Source: Pseudolactococcus chungangensis CAU 28 = DSM 22330
GTDB taxonomy: Bacteria > Bacillota > Bacilli > Lactobacillales > Streptococcaceae
DNA: 41,419 nucleotides
Reading direction: 5' to 3'
Assembly (NCBI RefSeq): GCF_002441885.1
Contig: NZ_JXJT01000018.1
Span: forward strand, 1 to 41,419
A model generated the notes under the pieces. It saw only the letters and a list, made by a program, of their open reading frames with translations. It had not been told where the DNA came from and searched no databases. This document shows, one piece after another, positions 6,719 to 15,733 of this stretch (position 1 is its first letter; each line of letters starts with the position of its first letter). Made by a program: the position numbers and the translations under genes.

Positions 6719-7836
6719 TAGTAGAAGAAGTAGAAGCCTTACGTTGTATTGGTTGTGGGGCTGAAATACAGACAGTAGATAAAGATGCAATGGGTTACAC
6801 GCCGAAATCAGCACTAGAAAAAGGGCTAGAGACTGGCGAGTTATACTGTCAACGCTGTTTCCGTCTGCGTCACTATAATGAGATTGCAGCTGTTAATATC
6901 AGTGACGATGAGTTTTTACGTCTTTTGACAGAGGTTGGTAATACCAATGCTTTGGTTGTCAATGTCGTTGATATTTTTGACTTTAACGGCTCAGTTATCC
7001 CAGGTTTGCATCGTTTTGTAGCGGGAAATGACGTGCTGTTAGTCGGGAATAAGCGTGATATCTTACCAAAATCGGTTAAGGAAAGCAAAGTAAGAAATTG
7101 GTTGCGAGAACGTGCACATGAAGAAGGCTTGCGTCCTGTTGATGTTATTTTGACTAGCGCTTATAATCGTGATGATACGCTAGACCTCGTAGATGAGATT
7201 GAAAATTATCGTGAAGGTCGAGATGTCTATGTGGTTGGTGTGACCAATGTTGGCAAGTCAACCTTGATTAATGCGATTATTAAGAATGCGACAGGTGACA
7301 GTAATGTCATTACGACGAGCCGTTTCCCAGGGACAACCCTTGATAAAATTGAGATTCCGTTGGATGATGGTAGTTTTATCATTGATACACCGGGGATTAT
7401 CCATCATCATCAAATGGCGCACTTTATCGGACCTGAAGACTTGAAGTTGGTGAGTCCGAAAAAAGAAATCAAACCAAAAACTTATCAGTTGAATGAAGGT
7501 CAGACTTTATTCATGGGTGGTTTGGCACGCTTTGATTATTTAAAAGGTGACAAACAAGGCTTTACAGGTTTCTTTGATAATCATCTCATGATTCATAGAA
7601 CTAAACTTGAAAAGGCAGACGAGTTCTATGTTAAACATAAAGGTAGCCTTTTAGTGCCACCTCGTGAGGATGACATGGCTACTTTCCCTAAACTGGTTCG
7701 AAAAGAGTTTGCTATCAAAAGTAAATCGGACATTGTCTTTTCTGGACTGGGGTGGATTAGAGTTGCTAAACCAGCGATTATAGCTGCTTGGGTGCCTGAA
7801 GGTGTCGATGTTATGATTAGAAAAAGCTTGATTTAA
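6700..7836 (+). CDS. yqeH: Ribosome biogenesis GTPase YqeH
   Basis: The 378-residue, circularly permuted GTPase acts in 30S subunit assembly. The N-terminal zinc finger CIGCGAEIQ...CQRC (about residues 16-55) precedes the permuted G motifs: NKRD (G4), TSA (G5), then GVTNVGKSTL (G1/P-loop), TT and DTPG (G3). A C-terminal YqeH-specific domain follows. The start is GTG at 6700, preceded by GGAGAA, inside the end of yqeG. Length agrees with the family. In Bacillus, aroE follows yqeH; here an unrelated membrane-protein gene and then yhbY follow. A terminator ends the unit at 7906. Confidence 0.96.
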   Translation: MAERDLVVEEVEALRCIGCGAEIQTVDKDAMGYTPKSALEKGLETGELYCQRCFRLRHYNEIAAVNISDDEFLRLLTEVGNTNALVVNVVDIFDFNGSVIPGLHRFVAGNDVLLVGNKRDILPKSVKESKVRNWLRERAHEEGLRPVDVILTSAYNRDDTLDLVDEIENYREGRDVYVVGVTNVGKSTLINAIIKNATGDSNVITTSRFPGTTLDKIEIPLDDGSFIIDTPGIIHHHQMAHFIGPEDLKLVSPKKEIKPKTYQLNEGQTLFMGGLARFDYLKGDKQGFTGFFDNHLMIHRTKLEKADEFYVKHKGSLLVPPREDDMATFPKLVRKEFAIKSKSDIVFSGLGWIRVAKPAIIAAWVPEGVDVMIRKSLI

Positions 7837-7875
7837 TAGCTTAGCCTTAATTGACTCTTAAAGTTAGACGTATTG

Positions 7876-7910
7876 AAACCATCATCTTTTTATGATATGA
7901 TGGTTTTTTA
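7876..7910 (+). terminator. Terminator after yqeH
   Basis: AAACCATCAT (7876-7885) pairs with ATGATGGTTT (7897-7906) and is followed by more T. It is a convincing rho-independent terminator. Confidence 0.8.
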
Positions 7911-7939
7911 ATAATAAAAAAAGAGAATATTGAGGAAAG

Positions 7940-8620
7940 ATGATGAATACGATGAAGTTATTATTTCAGGAAAATCCACTAGCCTATATTGGTCTTGGGG
8001 TTGCGGCAGTTGGTATAGTTGTCATGCTTGTTTTTTTAGTCCAACTAATTGCGGGCAAAAATAAGAAACATGAATTAATTAAATTTCTGGTTGCGCTCTT
8101 AGTTGTGGTCGCAAGTTTGGGTGCTTTTATGTATGCGGCATTGACGGTTAAGACGCCTAAGTCGGACACGATAATCGCCGTCATGGATAAAATCAATGGC
8201 AATCAAGACTATCAAAAATATAGCCTTGAAGCCAATCAATTGACAACATCAATGATTAATGAATGGGGTGTATCAGGTGATTTAGCACCTGAAAAAGGCC
8301 AAGAAATTGTCAATAATAACAAGGCAAAAGTCGATGCTTTGATTGCCAATGGAGAGAGCTATTTGAAAGCAATTGATGTGGCAGCGCCAAAAGCCAAACT
8401 GGATACTTTACCTAAAGCATATGGTGATTACGTTGTAGCGATTAAAGAAAATATCAAGATTAGCTTGAGTATGTTAAAAGAAGTGCAGACGATTAGATTA
8501 AATCAGAATGAAACCGTGGATAAGTTCAACAAAGAATATACACAGTCGTTGATGGCAGCACAAACGACAATCAATTCAGCGGCTGATGCCTTGAATAAGT
8601 TACGTGGCACTGAAAAATAA
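7940..8620 (+). CDS. Membrane protein of unknown function
   Basis: I do not recognise this 226-residue protein. Two hydrophobic segments (about residues 15-38 and 47-68) are separated by a short Lys-rich loop, so both ends may lie on the same side of the membrane. A hydrophilic, helix-prone region of about 155 residues, rich in Lys, Gln and Asn, follows. It could form a helical bundle outside the cell. The ATG lies after AGGAAAG; an adjacent second ATG at 7943 is equally possible. Terminators on both sides make it monocistronic, although it sits inside the conserved yqe block. No catalytic motif is evident. Confidence 0.7.
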   Translation: MMNTMKLLFQENPLAYIGLGVAAVGIVVMLVFLVQLIAGKNKKHELIKFLVALLVVVASLGAFMYAALTVKTPKSDTIIAVMDKINGNQDYQKYSLEANQLTTSMINEWGVSGDLAPEKGQEIVNNNKAKVDALIANGESYLKAIDVAAPKAKLDTLPKAYGDYVVAIKENIKISLSMLKEVQTIRLNQNETVDKFNKEYTQSLMAAQTTINSAADALNKLRGTEK

Positions 8621-8700
8621 GTCAATGGGTAAAAACGGCTAGGCATTTTAGTTATTTGACAAGAAGTCTAAAGAAATGCTGTCAACTCTGATAAATAGCG

Positions 8701-8726
8701 AGGAAGGTGTGACTCCTTCCTTTTTG
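8701..8726 (+). terminator. Terminator upstream of yhbY
   Basis: AGGAAGG (8701-8707) and CCTTCCT (8715-8721) form a 7-bp stem followed by TTTTG. The extended -10 TGGTAAAAT near 8740 for yhbY follows closely. Confidence 0.7.
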
Positions 8727-8841
8727 TTTCCTCTAAATTATGGTAAAATTAAACTTAGAGATTTAAAATATTGAATCGACAGCACACAAGCGGTTAGACT
8801 GATTATTTACGGTGTCTAACGCTAATTATAGAAAGATAACG

Positions 8842-9150
8842 ATGACATTAACAGGAAAACAAAAACGATACCTACGCGCTGAAGCGCACCATTTGACACC
8901 GATTGTTCAAATTGGTAAAGGTGGTTTAACCAATGAAATCAAGACGAGTATTCGTAAGGCATTAGACGCCCGTGAATTAATTAAAGTGGCAATTCTACAA
9001 AATTCTGATGCTGACATTCACGATGTGGCAGAAGAAATCGAAGAAATGTCATTTGATGTGGTCCAAACCATTGGTCGCATTTTAGTCGTTTTCAAAGTAG
9101 CTGAAAAACGCGAAAATCGCAAGCTCTCCCTCAAAGTCAAAGAGTTGTAA
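8842..9150 (+). CDS. yhbY: YhbY-family RNA-binding protein (CRM domain)
   Basis: The 102-residue protein consists of a single CRM domain, with the family signature LTPIVQIGKGGLT (the GKGG turn binds RNA). It associates with pre-50S ribosomal particles in other bacteria. Start 8842 (MTLTGKQKRYLRAEA) matches the usual start of the family. A GTG at 8812 could extend it by ten residues but is less family-like. It is followed by nadD after 86 nt, as in Bacillus and streptococci. Confidence 0.94.
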   Translation: MTLTGKQKRYLRAEAHHLTPIVQIGKGGLTNEIKTSIRKALDARELIKVAILQNSDADIHDVAEEIEEMSFDVVQTIGRILVVFKVAEKRENRKLSLKVKEL

Positions 9151-9236
9151 GCCAAATTTTTTAGATGGCCGCAAGGCTCAGCACATCTACAATACATCTC
9201 ACGCATGTTCAGCCACAAGCAAAAAAGGAGTTATCG

Positions 9237-9839
9237 ATGGGAATTGAACTGCTCACACCTTATACGAAAGTTGAACTTGAACTGCAAGAAACGGACAGTC
9301 GTCGCCAAATTGGTCTTTTTGTCGGAAAATTTGCCCCGATTCATCTGGCACATCTGGTGATTGCGGATCAGGTGTGGCGAGAACTCAACCTTGAGCGCAT
9401 TTTATTCATGCCTGAATATGACGATGAAAATGGGACGATTATCAGCCTCTTAGCGCGTGGTTTGCAAGGACATCCGGGCTTTGGTATTGATATGGCACGG
9501 CTTAACCGCACGAGGCAGCCCCTCACTGAAACTCTGAAAACCCTCATTGCGAATAACCCAGATACAGATTTTTACTTGATTGCAGGTAGTGATGAGATTG
9601 GTAGATTGTCACAGTTGGGAAATGCGTCAGAATTGGCGCAATTGGTGCAACTTGTGGGGGTACAGCGCCCGAAATTCAGGACGGGAACGTCGTTACCTAT
9701 TTTATGGGTGGATGTCCCACAGATGGATATTTCATCTAAAAATCTGCGAGACATGATGCATCAAGGCATTGAGCCTAAGTTTTTGATGCCAGATGCGGTG
9801 CTTGATGTAATTAAGGAGAGAGGATTGTATGGTCTTTGA
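9237..9839 (+). CDS. nadD: Nicotinate-nucleotide adenylyltransferase NadD
   Basis: The 200-residue enzyme joins ATP and nicotinate mononucleotide to make deamido-NAD in NAD synthesis. The nucleotidyltransferase motif is [10 protein letters not shown] (residues about 24-33). The second histidine is kept, but the usual Gly-Gly-Thr-Phe-Asn-Pro form is altered, which is common in the lactococcal/streptococcal lineage. ISSKNLRDM near the C-terminus is the ISSTxIR-like ATP-binding motif. Start 9237 is preceded by AAAAAAGGAG; the in-frame ATG at 9165 lacks a ribosome site. It overlaps yqeK by 11 nt. Confidence 0.94.
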   Translation: MGIELLTPYTKVELELQETDSRRQIGLFVGKFAPIHLAHLVIADQVWRELNLERILFMPEYDDENGTIISLLARGLQGHPGFGIDMARLNRTRQPLTETLKTLIANNPDTDFYLIAGSDEIGRLSQLGNASELAQLVQLVGVQRPKFRTGTSLPILWVDVPQMDISSKNLRDMMHQGIEPKFLMPDAVLDVIKERGLYGL

Positions 9840-10428
9840 GTTTTATCCAGAAGTTGGACTGACACGAGCTGAATTATGTGATAAAATTTCAGCTAATATG
9901 TCTGACAAACGCTTTCAGCATGTGCAAAATGTCGCTAAATCTGCACTTAGATTAGCTGAGCGCTGGGGCTATCCTGAACCTAGGAAAGCAGAATTAGCAG
10001 GACTCTTGCATGATTACGCAAAGGAAACAACAGATGAGACGTTTATCCAGCTGATTGACAAATATCAGCTAGACCCAGATCTTCTCAACTGGAATAATAA
10101 TGTCTGGCACGGTCTCGTTGGGATTTATAAAATTCAGGAAGACTTGGGGTTGACTGACCCAGAGATTACCCGTGCGATTGAGATTCATACAGTTGGTAGT
10201 GCAGCTATGAGTTTGCTAGATAAGATTTTGTATGTGGCAGATTATGTTGAAGATGGTCGTACTTTCGAGGGTGTTGATGTTGCACGTCAACTTGCTTATG
10301 AGCAGGACCTAGATGCTGCGGTTGCTTATGAAACGGTGCACACAGTTGCCTTTCTCGCGAGCAAACACGTGAGAATCTACCCGCAAACGATTTTAACCTA
10401 TAATGCCTATGTTGAGCAACTCAAATAG
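9829..10428 (+). CDS. yqeK: YqeK, HD-domain diadenosine tetraphosphate hydrolase
   Basis: The 199-residue HD-superfamily protein has H-(VQN)... and [10 protein letters not shown], with metal-binding His and Asp at about residues 26 and 55-62, and a later WHGLVG histidine. YqeK enzymes split Ap4A symmetrically into two ADP and are encoded with nadD across Firmicutes. The ATG follows AGGAGAGAGG inside the 3' end of nadD, giving tight coupling. The final 26 nt overlap the next gene. Confidence 0.93.
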   Translation: MVFEFYPEVGLTRAELCDKISANMSDKRFQHVQNVAKSALRLAERWGYPEPRKAELAGLLHDYAKETTDETFIQLIDKYQLDPDLLNWNNNVWHGLVGIYKIQEDLGLTDPEITRAIEIHTVGSAAMSLLDKILYVADYVEDGRTFEGVDVARQLAYEQDLDAAVAYETVHTVAFLASKHVRIYPQTILTYNAYVEQLK

Positions 10429-11374
10429 GACGACAAAACGTCTGCCTATAGGATTTGTTGCTGGTTTTCTGGCAATTAATGGTGCTCAAGGTATCTATCA
10501 ATCGCTTTTGATGTACAGACGTAAGCGACAGTTTCTAGCTTATCTAAAAAATGATTCAAGAGTTACTTTTGGCAATTTTCATCGTGGCTCAGTCTATGGC
10601 TACAAGCATATCAGAAGTTCCCAAGACGTTTATTTTGCGGTGAGACAACTCTCTGATGAACGATTTATCGTTCGTAGACATGCCCGGATTTGGAGAATGC
10701 CAGAAAGTTATTCAGTTACTGATTTCGACTACAACTTTCTCAGTGATTTTGCTTACTATGTTGATGATCAGATGGCGATGCAAGACCACTTTGAGCCGAT
10801 TCGTGCTGGGGATTGTTTAGATGATAGATTTCAAGTCGTTCAAACAATCGATGATGAGGCAACAGGTTTGCAAGCCATGGCTGTGCAAGTTAGTCAGATG
10901 CAACTCGTCATTGCATATGCTGGCACTAACCCCCTCGATGCTAGGGATTTGAAGATGGATATGACGACGATTGTCGCCAAGCAACATCTACCTAGTTCAG
11001 AAAATAGCCAGCAACATCAAAAAGCTGAAAAATTTTATCAGGCAGTCCAAGCTGAATATCCTGATAGAATTATCACGCTGACAGGTCATTCACTGGGTGG
11101 ATTTCTGGCACTATACGTCGCTTGTAGGCAGAGGCTTGATGCCACAGTATATAATGCGCCCGACCCTTGCCAGTTGTTAGCCGACATGCCCCAAGAACTA
11201 GAACTTAAACTGATAAATTACCGCCATGTTTATGATGCTATGGGCAAGATGCGGGGGAACGGGACGGGTGCTGAAGTGTTCAGTAATCGACGCTTTTTCC
11301 TCGCACGTACGCCTTTTGTTTACCACGGTATAGCCTCATGGCGCTTTGATTCGAATGGAAAAATAGAAAGATAA
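10403..11374 (+). CDS. Lipase-like alpha/beta hydrolase (Mbeg1/DUF2974-like)
   Basis: The 323-residue protein has GHSLGG (about residues 229-234, the nucleophile elbow with catalytic Ser) preceded by LVIAYAGTN (a class-3-lipase-like oxyanion region). A likely catalytic His lies near YHGIAS at the C-terminus. The N-terminus has one weak hydrophobic stretch ([13 protein letters not shown]), which may be a membrane anchor. The start is uncertain: ATG at 10403 or 10409, neither with a clear ribosome site, overlapping yqeK. This gene interrupts the usual yqeK-rsfS pair, where streptococci often carry an isochorismatase-like gene. The substrate is unknown. Confidence 0.75.
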   Translation: MPMLSNSNRTTKRLPIGFVAGFLAINGAQGIYQSLLMYRRKRQFLAYLKNDSRVTFGNFHRGSVYGYKHIRSSQDVYFAVRQLSDERFIVRRHARIWRMPESYSVTDFDYNFLSDFAYYVDDQMAMQDHFEPIRAGDCLDDRFQVVQTIDDEATGLQAMAVQVSQMQLVIAYAGTNPLDARDLKMDMTTIVAKQHLPSSENSQQHQKAEKFYQAVQAEYPDRIITLTGHSLGGFLALYVACRQRLDATVYNAPDPCQLLADMPQELELKLINYRHVYDAMGKMRGNGTGAEVFSNRRFFLARTPFVYHGIASWRFDSNGKIER

Positions 11375-11380
11375 GAAAAT

Positions 11381-11737
11381 ATGACAATTCAAAATGTACT
11401 ACAAACCGCAGTGACAGCTGCAGATGATAAAAAAGCCCTCAATATCGTTGCCTTAGATATGCGCGAAGTGAGCGGTGTGATGGATACGCTCGTCGTGATG
11501 GAAGCGATGAATGCGCGTCAAATCGATGCCATCGTGGATAATATCACGGAGGCTATCAAGAAAAATGGTGGAGACATTCATGGTGTTGAGGGTGTTGGTG
11601 CAGACGGTTGGGTATTGATTGACCTGATTGATGTTGTGATTAACGTCATGACGCATGATGCACGCCTGACATATAGCCTCGAAAAACTTTGGCATGATGC
11701 CCCAGATATTGATGTTGACGAATGGTTGACAGCATAA
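11381..11737 (+). CDS. rsfS: Ribosomal silencing factor RsfS
   Basis: The 118-residue protein of the RsfS/Iojap family binds uL14 and blocks subunit joining when nutrients are short. Typical features are DMREVSGVMDTLVVM (D-R-S near residues 25-40), HGVEGVGADGWVLIDLIDVVINVM and the conserved tryptophan in the GWVLID strand. The start follows AGATAAGAAA 7 nt after the lipase gene stop. Its place after nadD-yqeK is conserved. The following 47 nt hold a degenerate copy of the intergenic repeat. Confidence 0.95.
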   Translation: MTIQNVLQTAVTAADDKKALNIVALDMREVSGVMDTLVVMEAMNARQIDAIVDNITEAIKKNGGDIHGVEGVGADGWVLIDLIDVVINVMTHDARLTYSLEKLWHDAPDIDVDEWLTA

Positions 11738-11773
11738 TGATAGTGAAAGCGGTGCGATGGTTGCATCTAACTA
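11737..11773. repeat. Degenerate copy of the intergenic repeat unit
   Basis: TGATAGTGAAAGCGGTGCG followed by GATG-GTTG-CATC corresponds to TGATACTGAAAGCGATGCG followed by CGAC-GTA-GTCG at 3782 and 3910. The hairpin stem bases differ but remain paired, which hints that the structure matters. It lies between rsfS and yqeM. Confidence 0.45.
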
Positions 11774-11784
11774 AGTGAGAAAAT

Positions 11785-12537
11785 ATGGATAATTATCAAG
11801 AGTTTGCACGCGTTTATGACACGATTATGGACGACACCTTATACGATGCTTGGCATGATTTTTCACGTCGGCATTTACCATCAGAAACGACAAATATACT
11901 AGAGCTTGCTTGTGGTACAGGTAAGCTCTCTGTGCAGTTTGCGCGAGATGGCTACGCAGTAACTGGGCTCGATTTGTCAGAAGAAATGCTGACGATTGCT
12001 TACAACCGAGCGCTTGACGAGCTTGATGAATCCACAGGTATCGGCTTTATCGAAGGCGATATGCGCGATTTGAGTGATGTTGGTACCTACGATGCCGTAA
12101 CTTGTTATAGTGATAGCATCTGCTATATGCCTGACCGCGAAGCCGTGCAAGAAGTCTTTGACGGCGTTTTTAACGCCTTAAATGCGGGAGGCACCTTTAT
12201 CTTCGATGTGCACTCCGTGCATCAAATCGACGACGTCTTTCCAGGCTATGCTTATCATGAAAATGAAGAAGATTTTGCCTTTATCTGGGACTCCTTTCCA
12301 GGGGAAAAAGCCCACAGTATCACACATGAACTGACTTTCTTTGTCAAGGATAGCGACGGAAAATTTGAGCGTCGTGATGAAGTTCATGATGAGCGAACTT
12401 ACACGATTGACAATTACCTGACCATGTTAGATAATGCCGGTTTCGTCTCAGTTCAAGTTTTTGTTGACTTTGAAGATATTGCAGCACAGGAAAAAGATGA
12501 TGGTGCACGCTGGTTCTTTGTCGCAAGAAAGGACTAA
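11785..12537 (+). CDS. yqeM: Class I SAM-dependent methyltransferase (YqeM)
   Basis: The 250-residue enzyme has the SAM-binding motif ILELACGTGKLS (about residues 39-50). TGLDLSEEML (motif II, acidic residue at the strand end) and FIEGDMRDL (motif III) follow. This is the YqeM type found after rsfS in Firmicutes; its substrate is unknown. The ATG at 11785 has only a weak GTGAGAAA upstream. The 112 nt to the next gene hold a possible hairpin (CAAGTA/TACTTG near 12541-12570) and nothing else I can identify. Confidence 0.9.
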   Translation: MDNYQEFARVYDTIMDDTLYDAWHDFSRRHLPSETTNILELACGTGKLSVQFARDGYAVTGLDLSEEMLTIAYNRALDELDESTGIGFIEGDMRDLSDVGTYDAVTCYSDSICYMPDREAVQEVFDGVFNALNAGGTFIFDVHSVHQIDDVFPGYAYHENEEDFAFIWDSFPGEKAHSITHELTFFVKDSDGKFERRDEVHDERTYTIDNYLTMLDNAGFVSVQVFVDFEDIAAQEKDDGARWFFVARKD

Positions 12538-12649
12538 GCGCAAGTATGATAGCGTCGGATAGCTACTTGGCTTTCTGTTTGCTTATTGTTTTTATGATAG
12601 TTTTGCTTAGGTTAATCGCTGAGTGTACTTCAAATGAGAGGAAAATACT

Positions 12650-13282
12650 ATGTTCTATTTAGGTATCATCGTGGTCGTTGGCTTAATTGCTTATTTGACA
12701 CAAAATAGTCGAGACAAAAAAATGCCACGATGGTTAAAAGTGCTTTTAGTTGTCATTGCTTTAGTAGTTCTAGGTGACATATCTGAAAAATTATCAGGGA
12801 TCGTTTTGCTTGCCTTAATCGTCTGGTGGTTTGTCAGACGCCCAAGTCGTCAAAACAGACATCAGACAGCAGAAACCGCGGCGATGCGAAAACAAGCTAA
12901 ATCTTCTTTCGCGCAGCCAATTGACCCGATTAAGCACTACGTCTCAACACCTAAGCGCCGTGAGGCTTTGGTTGAGTTAGGCAGCACACCAAAAGAATTA
13001 GCAGTTTACATTCATCAGGAAATTGATACATTCTTCATGAATGAATGGACTAAGATGTCCGTTATCTATATGGATCAGTCTGATCAATTTGATGATGATG
13101 TCCAAGAAAATGCTGGTCGTCAGATGCGGGAAATTTTGGATGCCATTTCTGCCAAATTTGCCAAGAAAAAGCGGGCTGAAATGGTAGAAAAACAATCAAT
13201 TAATGAAGAACTGAAGGCCCAACATAAACAAGAGATTGACATCGCCATGCAAGTTTATGATAAGTGGCAGGATAAGTCATGA
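12650..13282 (+). CDS. Membrane-anchored protein of unknown function
   Basis: I do not recognise this 210-residue protein. Two hydrophobic segments (residues about 2-20 and 27-62, the latter possibly two short spans) are followed by a basic hinge and a soluble, charged, largely helical C-terminal region of about 140 residues. That region ends in a Lys/Glu/Gln-rich coiled-coil-like stretch. The ATG lies after GAGAGGAAAA. Its stop overlaps the tmcAL start as ATGA, so it is co-translated with a tRNA-modification enzyme. This is a positional hint only. Confidence 0.7.
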   Translation: MFYLGIIVVVGLIAYLTQNSRDKKMPRWLKVLLVVIALVVLGDISEKLSGIVLLALIVWWFVRRPSRQNRHQTAETAAMRKQAKSSFAQPIDPIKHYVSTPKRREALVELGSTPKELAVYIHQEIDTFFMNEWTKMSVIYMDQSDQFDDDVQENAGRQMREILDAISAKFAKKKRAEMVEKQSINEELKAQHKQEIDIAMQVYDKWQDKS

Positions 13283-14424
13283 GGTTAACTAAAGTTTCTA
13301 CTGAAAATTCTGTCCCAATATCAGGTATCATTGCAGAGTTTAACCCCTTTCATCATGGGCATCAGTACTTGCTGTCACAAGCACCAGGTCTGAAAATCGT
13401 TATCATGAGTGGCAACTGGATGCAACGAGGTGAACCTGCGATTGTGGACAAATGGACTCGTGCCCAAATGGCCTTAAAAAATGGTGCGGACATTATCGTC
13501 GAGTTACCATTTTTTGCTAGTGTTCAGGGAGCTGACTATTTCGCCCAATATGCGCTGCAAATGCTAGCAGACTTAGGCATTAATCAGTTGGTCTTTGGGA
13601 CAGATTCTGATGATGTTGACTATGACATACTACGTCAACTTTATTACGATAAAAGTACAGAGATTCAGGGATTTTTAGAAACCTTGCCTGAGAACTTGTC
13701 TTATCCACAAAAGATGCAGCAGATGTGGCAGGCTTTTGCTGGTATTCAATTTGATGGCAATACACCCAATCACATCCTAGGTTTAGCCTACACCAAAGCT
13801 GTGGCGATGGTCGCGCCAAAGATTAAGTTACAGCCAGTCAAGCGCATAGGGGCAGGTTTTCACGATGACACCTTGTCACAATTTGCCTCAGCGACTGCGA
13901 TTCGTGAGCATGCAAACGAAAATTTATCTAGCTTTATGCCTGACTATGCTAGTTTTCAGGCGGCGCCTAAAGTTCAATGGTCTGATTATCTCCCCTTGCT
14001 CAAGTATCAGCTGCTTTCTGCACGTCTTACGGACATTTTTCAGGTTAATGAAGAGTTGGCTGTCAGATTGAAAAGTGCTATTCAAATAGCGACAGATTTT
14101 GAAACCTTAGTAGATGCAGTGGTGACGAAACGCTATACTAGAGCGCGAGTTAAGCGTTTGCTGACTTACATCTTGGTCAATGTACCTAAATCACAAATCT
14201 TTGAGAAGCCCAAGCCACATGTGTTAGGTTTTTCAGCAGCGGGTCAGCGCTATTTGAAAAATGTTGATGTCGTGACGAAAGTCGGAAAAACCTATCAAGA
14301 CAGACTCACGCTTCAGGCAGACGCTATCTATCGTCTGGGCAATCAAGCCATTCTTGAGCAAAATTATGGCCGGCCACCGCTTAGGCAGACGCATGGCGCA
14401 GCCCAAGGGAAAGAAATAGGTTAA
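13279..14424 (+). CDS. tmcAL: tRNA(Met) cytidine acetate ligase TmcAL (YlbM)
   Basis: The 381-residue enzyme makes N4-acetylcytidine at the wobble base of elongator tRNA-Met from acetate and ATP. Its nucleotidyltransferase core begins at ISGIIAEFNPFHHGHQ (residues about 13-28, with the HxGH-like HHGH). MSGNWMQRGEPAIVDKW and FGTDSDD, both conserved in YlbM proteins, follow. The start overlaps the upstream stop (ATGA). Residues 1-12 before the core are slightly longer than usual, so the start could lie a little further inside. It closes the yqe block. There is no clear terminator, only 109 nt before yebC. Confidence 0.92.
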   Translation: MRLTKVSTENSVPISGIIAEFNPFHHGHQYLLSQAPGLKIVIMSGNWMQRGEPAIVDKWTRAQMALKNGADIIVELPFFASVQGADYFAQYALQMLADLGINQLVFGTDSDDVDYDILRQLYYDKSTEIQGFLETLPENLSYPQKMQQMWQAFAGIQFDGNTPNHILGLAYTKAVAMVAPKIKLQPVKRIGAGFHDDTLSQFASATAIREHANENLSSFMPDYASFQAAPKVQWSDYLPLLKYQLLSARLTDIFQVNEELAVRLKSAIQIATDFETLVDAVVTKRYTRARVKRLLTYILVNVPKSQIFEKPKPHVLGFSAAGQRYLKNVDVVTKVGKTYQDRLTLQADAIYRLGNQAILEQNYGRPPLRQTHGAAQGKEIG

Positions 14425-14533
14425 TGGGCTAAAAAAGTGTCGAAAATGACACAATAGCTGACAAATGTTGAAATTATGATAAAATAGTATAGAATGATAA
14501 TAATGCTAAAAGGATACGAAAGAAGGAGTAATA

Positions 14534-15250
14534 ATGGGACGCAAATGGGCGAATATCGTTGCAAAGAAAACGGCTAAAGATGGCGCAAACTCAAAAGTTT
14601 ATGCGAAATTTGGTGTGGAAATCTATGCTGCAGCGAAACAAGGAGATCCAGATCCTGAGTCAAACTCAAAATTGAAATTTACGATTGAACGTGCAAAACA
14701 AGCGCAAGTGCCACGTCATATTATTGATAAGGCGATTGATAAGGCGAAAGGTAGCAGTGATGAAACCTTTACCGAAGGTCGTTATGAAGGATTCGGTCCT
14801 AACGGCTCAATGGTTATCGTGGATACTTTGACGACCAATGTCAATCGGACGGCTGCAAATGTTCGTGCGGCATATAATAAAAATGGCGGTAATTTTGGTG
14901 CCTCAGGTTCAGTAGCTTACTTATTTGATAATACCGGGGTCATTGGCTTTGTCGGTGATAACGCAGACGAGATTTTCGAGTATCTTTTGGAAAAAGAAAT
15001 CGATGTTCGCGATGTTGAACAACAAGAAGACCAAGTCATTGTCTACACAGAGCCAGAGGCTTTGCATAAAGCCTTAGCAGCACTTCGTGAAAATGGTGTA
15101 GGTGAGTTTACAGTGTCAGAACTTGAATTGATCCCGCAAAGTGAAGTTGAATTATCTGGCGACGATTTAGAAACCTTTGAAAAATTAATCGATGCACTGG
15201 AAGATGACGAAGATGTTCAAAAAGTCTATCACAATGTGGCTGATTTCTAA
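14534..15250 (+). CDS. yebC: YebC/PmpR-family protein (TACO1-like)
   Basis: The 238-residue protein has the conserved N-terminus [16 protein letters not shown], the central [23 protein letters not shown] segment and the acidic groove EGFGPNGS. In other bacteria the family acts as a transcription regulator or as a translation factor easing stalling at proline-rich stretches. The shorter N-terminus (GRKWANI rather than GHSKWANI) is typical of Gram-positive YeeN-type members. The ATG lies after AGAAGGAG. An extended -10 TGATAAAAT lies near 14480, and a terminator follows. Confidence 0.95.
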   Translation: MGRKWANIVAKKTAKDGANSKVYAKFGVEIYAAAKQGDPDPESNSKLKFTIERAKQAQVPRHIIDKAIDKAKGSSDETFTEGRYEGFGPNGSMVIVDTLTTNVNRTAANVRAAYNKNGGNFGASGSVAYLFDNTGVIGFVGDNADEIFEYLLEKEIDVRDVEQQEDQVIVYTEPEALHKALAALRENGVGEFTVSELELIPQSEVELSGDDLETFEKLIDALEDDEDVQKVYHNVADF

Positions 15251-15272
15251 TAAATGGTGAGAATAGCAGTAA

Positions 15273-15305
15273 AAACAAGCGGTGAAAAGTCATCGCTTGT
15301 TTTTT
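15273..15305 (+). terminator. Terminator after yebC
   Basis: ACAAGCG (15275-15281) pairs with CGCTTGT (15294-15300), followed by TTTTT. Confidence 0.75.
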
Positions 15306-15336
15306 GTAGAATTTCTAGCAGATATTATCAAATCTC

Positions 15337-15364
15337 TTGACTTTTATCTGAAACATGGTAAACT
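15337..15364 (+). promoter_or_regulatory. rpsU promoter
   Basis: TTGACT (15337-15342), a 16-nt spacer and TAAACT (15359-15364) with an upstream TGG form an extended -10 promoter. It leaves a leader of about 45 nt before rpsU. Confidence 0.65.
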
Positions 15365-15415
15365 AAAATGGTATGCTTTTGGCATAACTATGAAACGGAA
15401 AAGAGGTGAAATCCT

Positions 15416-15592
15416 ATGTCACAAACAATCGTACGTAAAAACGAATCGCTTGACGACGCGCTTCGCCGCTTTAAACGTTCAGTAACAAAAGCTGGAACAC
15501 TTCAAGAAGCTCGTAAACGCGAGCACTACGAAAAACCTTCTGTGAAACGTAAACGTAAATCAGAAGCAGCTCGTAAACGTAAAAAATTCTAA
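15416..15592 (+). CDS. rpsU: Small ribosomal subunit protein bS21
   Basis: This short gene encodes 58 residues starting [20 protein letters not shown] and ending in the very basic tail [15 protein letters not shown], the full normal length of S21. S21 sits at the 30S platform near the anti-Shine-Dalgarno helix. The ATG at 15416 follows AAGAGGTGA. It has its own promoter and a terminator at 15611, so it is monocistronic. Confidence 0.98.
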   Translation: MSQTIVRKNESLDDALRRFKRSVTKAGTLQEARKREHYEKPSVKRKRKSEAARKRKKF

Positions 15593-15610
15593 TCATTAAA
15601 GTTTAGAGAT

Positions 15611-15637
15611 AAAAAGCAGCCATTGGGTTGCTTTTTT
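15611..15637 (+). terminator. Terminator after rpsU
   Basis: AAAGCAGCC and GGTTGCTTT (15613-15621 and 15626-15634) form a stem with one G-T pair, followed by TT. Confidence 0.75.
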
Positions 15638-15733
15638 GTGTTCAGACTAATAATATCAATTCCTTTACGAACCTATTCTTGAAATGTTACAATGAGAGCA
15701 AATAAAAGCATTAATAAGGAAAGAGGAGTAAGC

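Noticed and set aside
15282-15485. 67-codon plus-strand frame over the rpsU start
   Set aside because: Out of frame with rpsU and overlaps its promoter; S21 explains the region.
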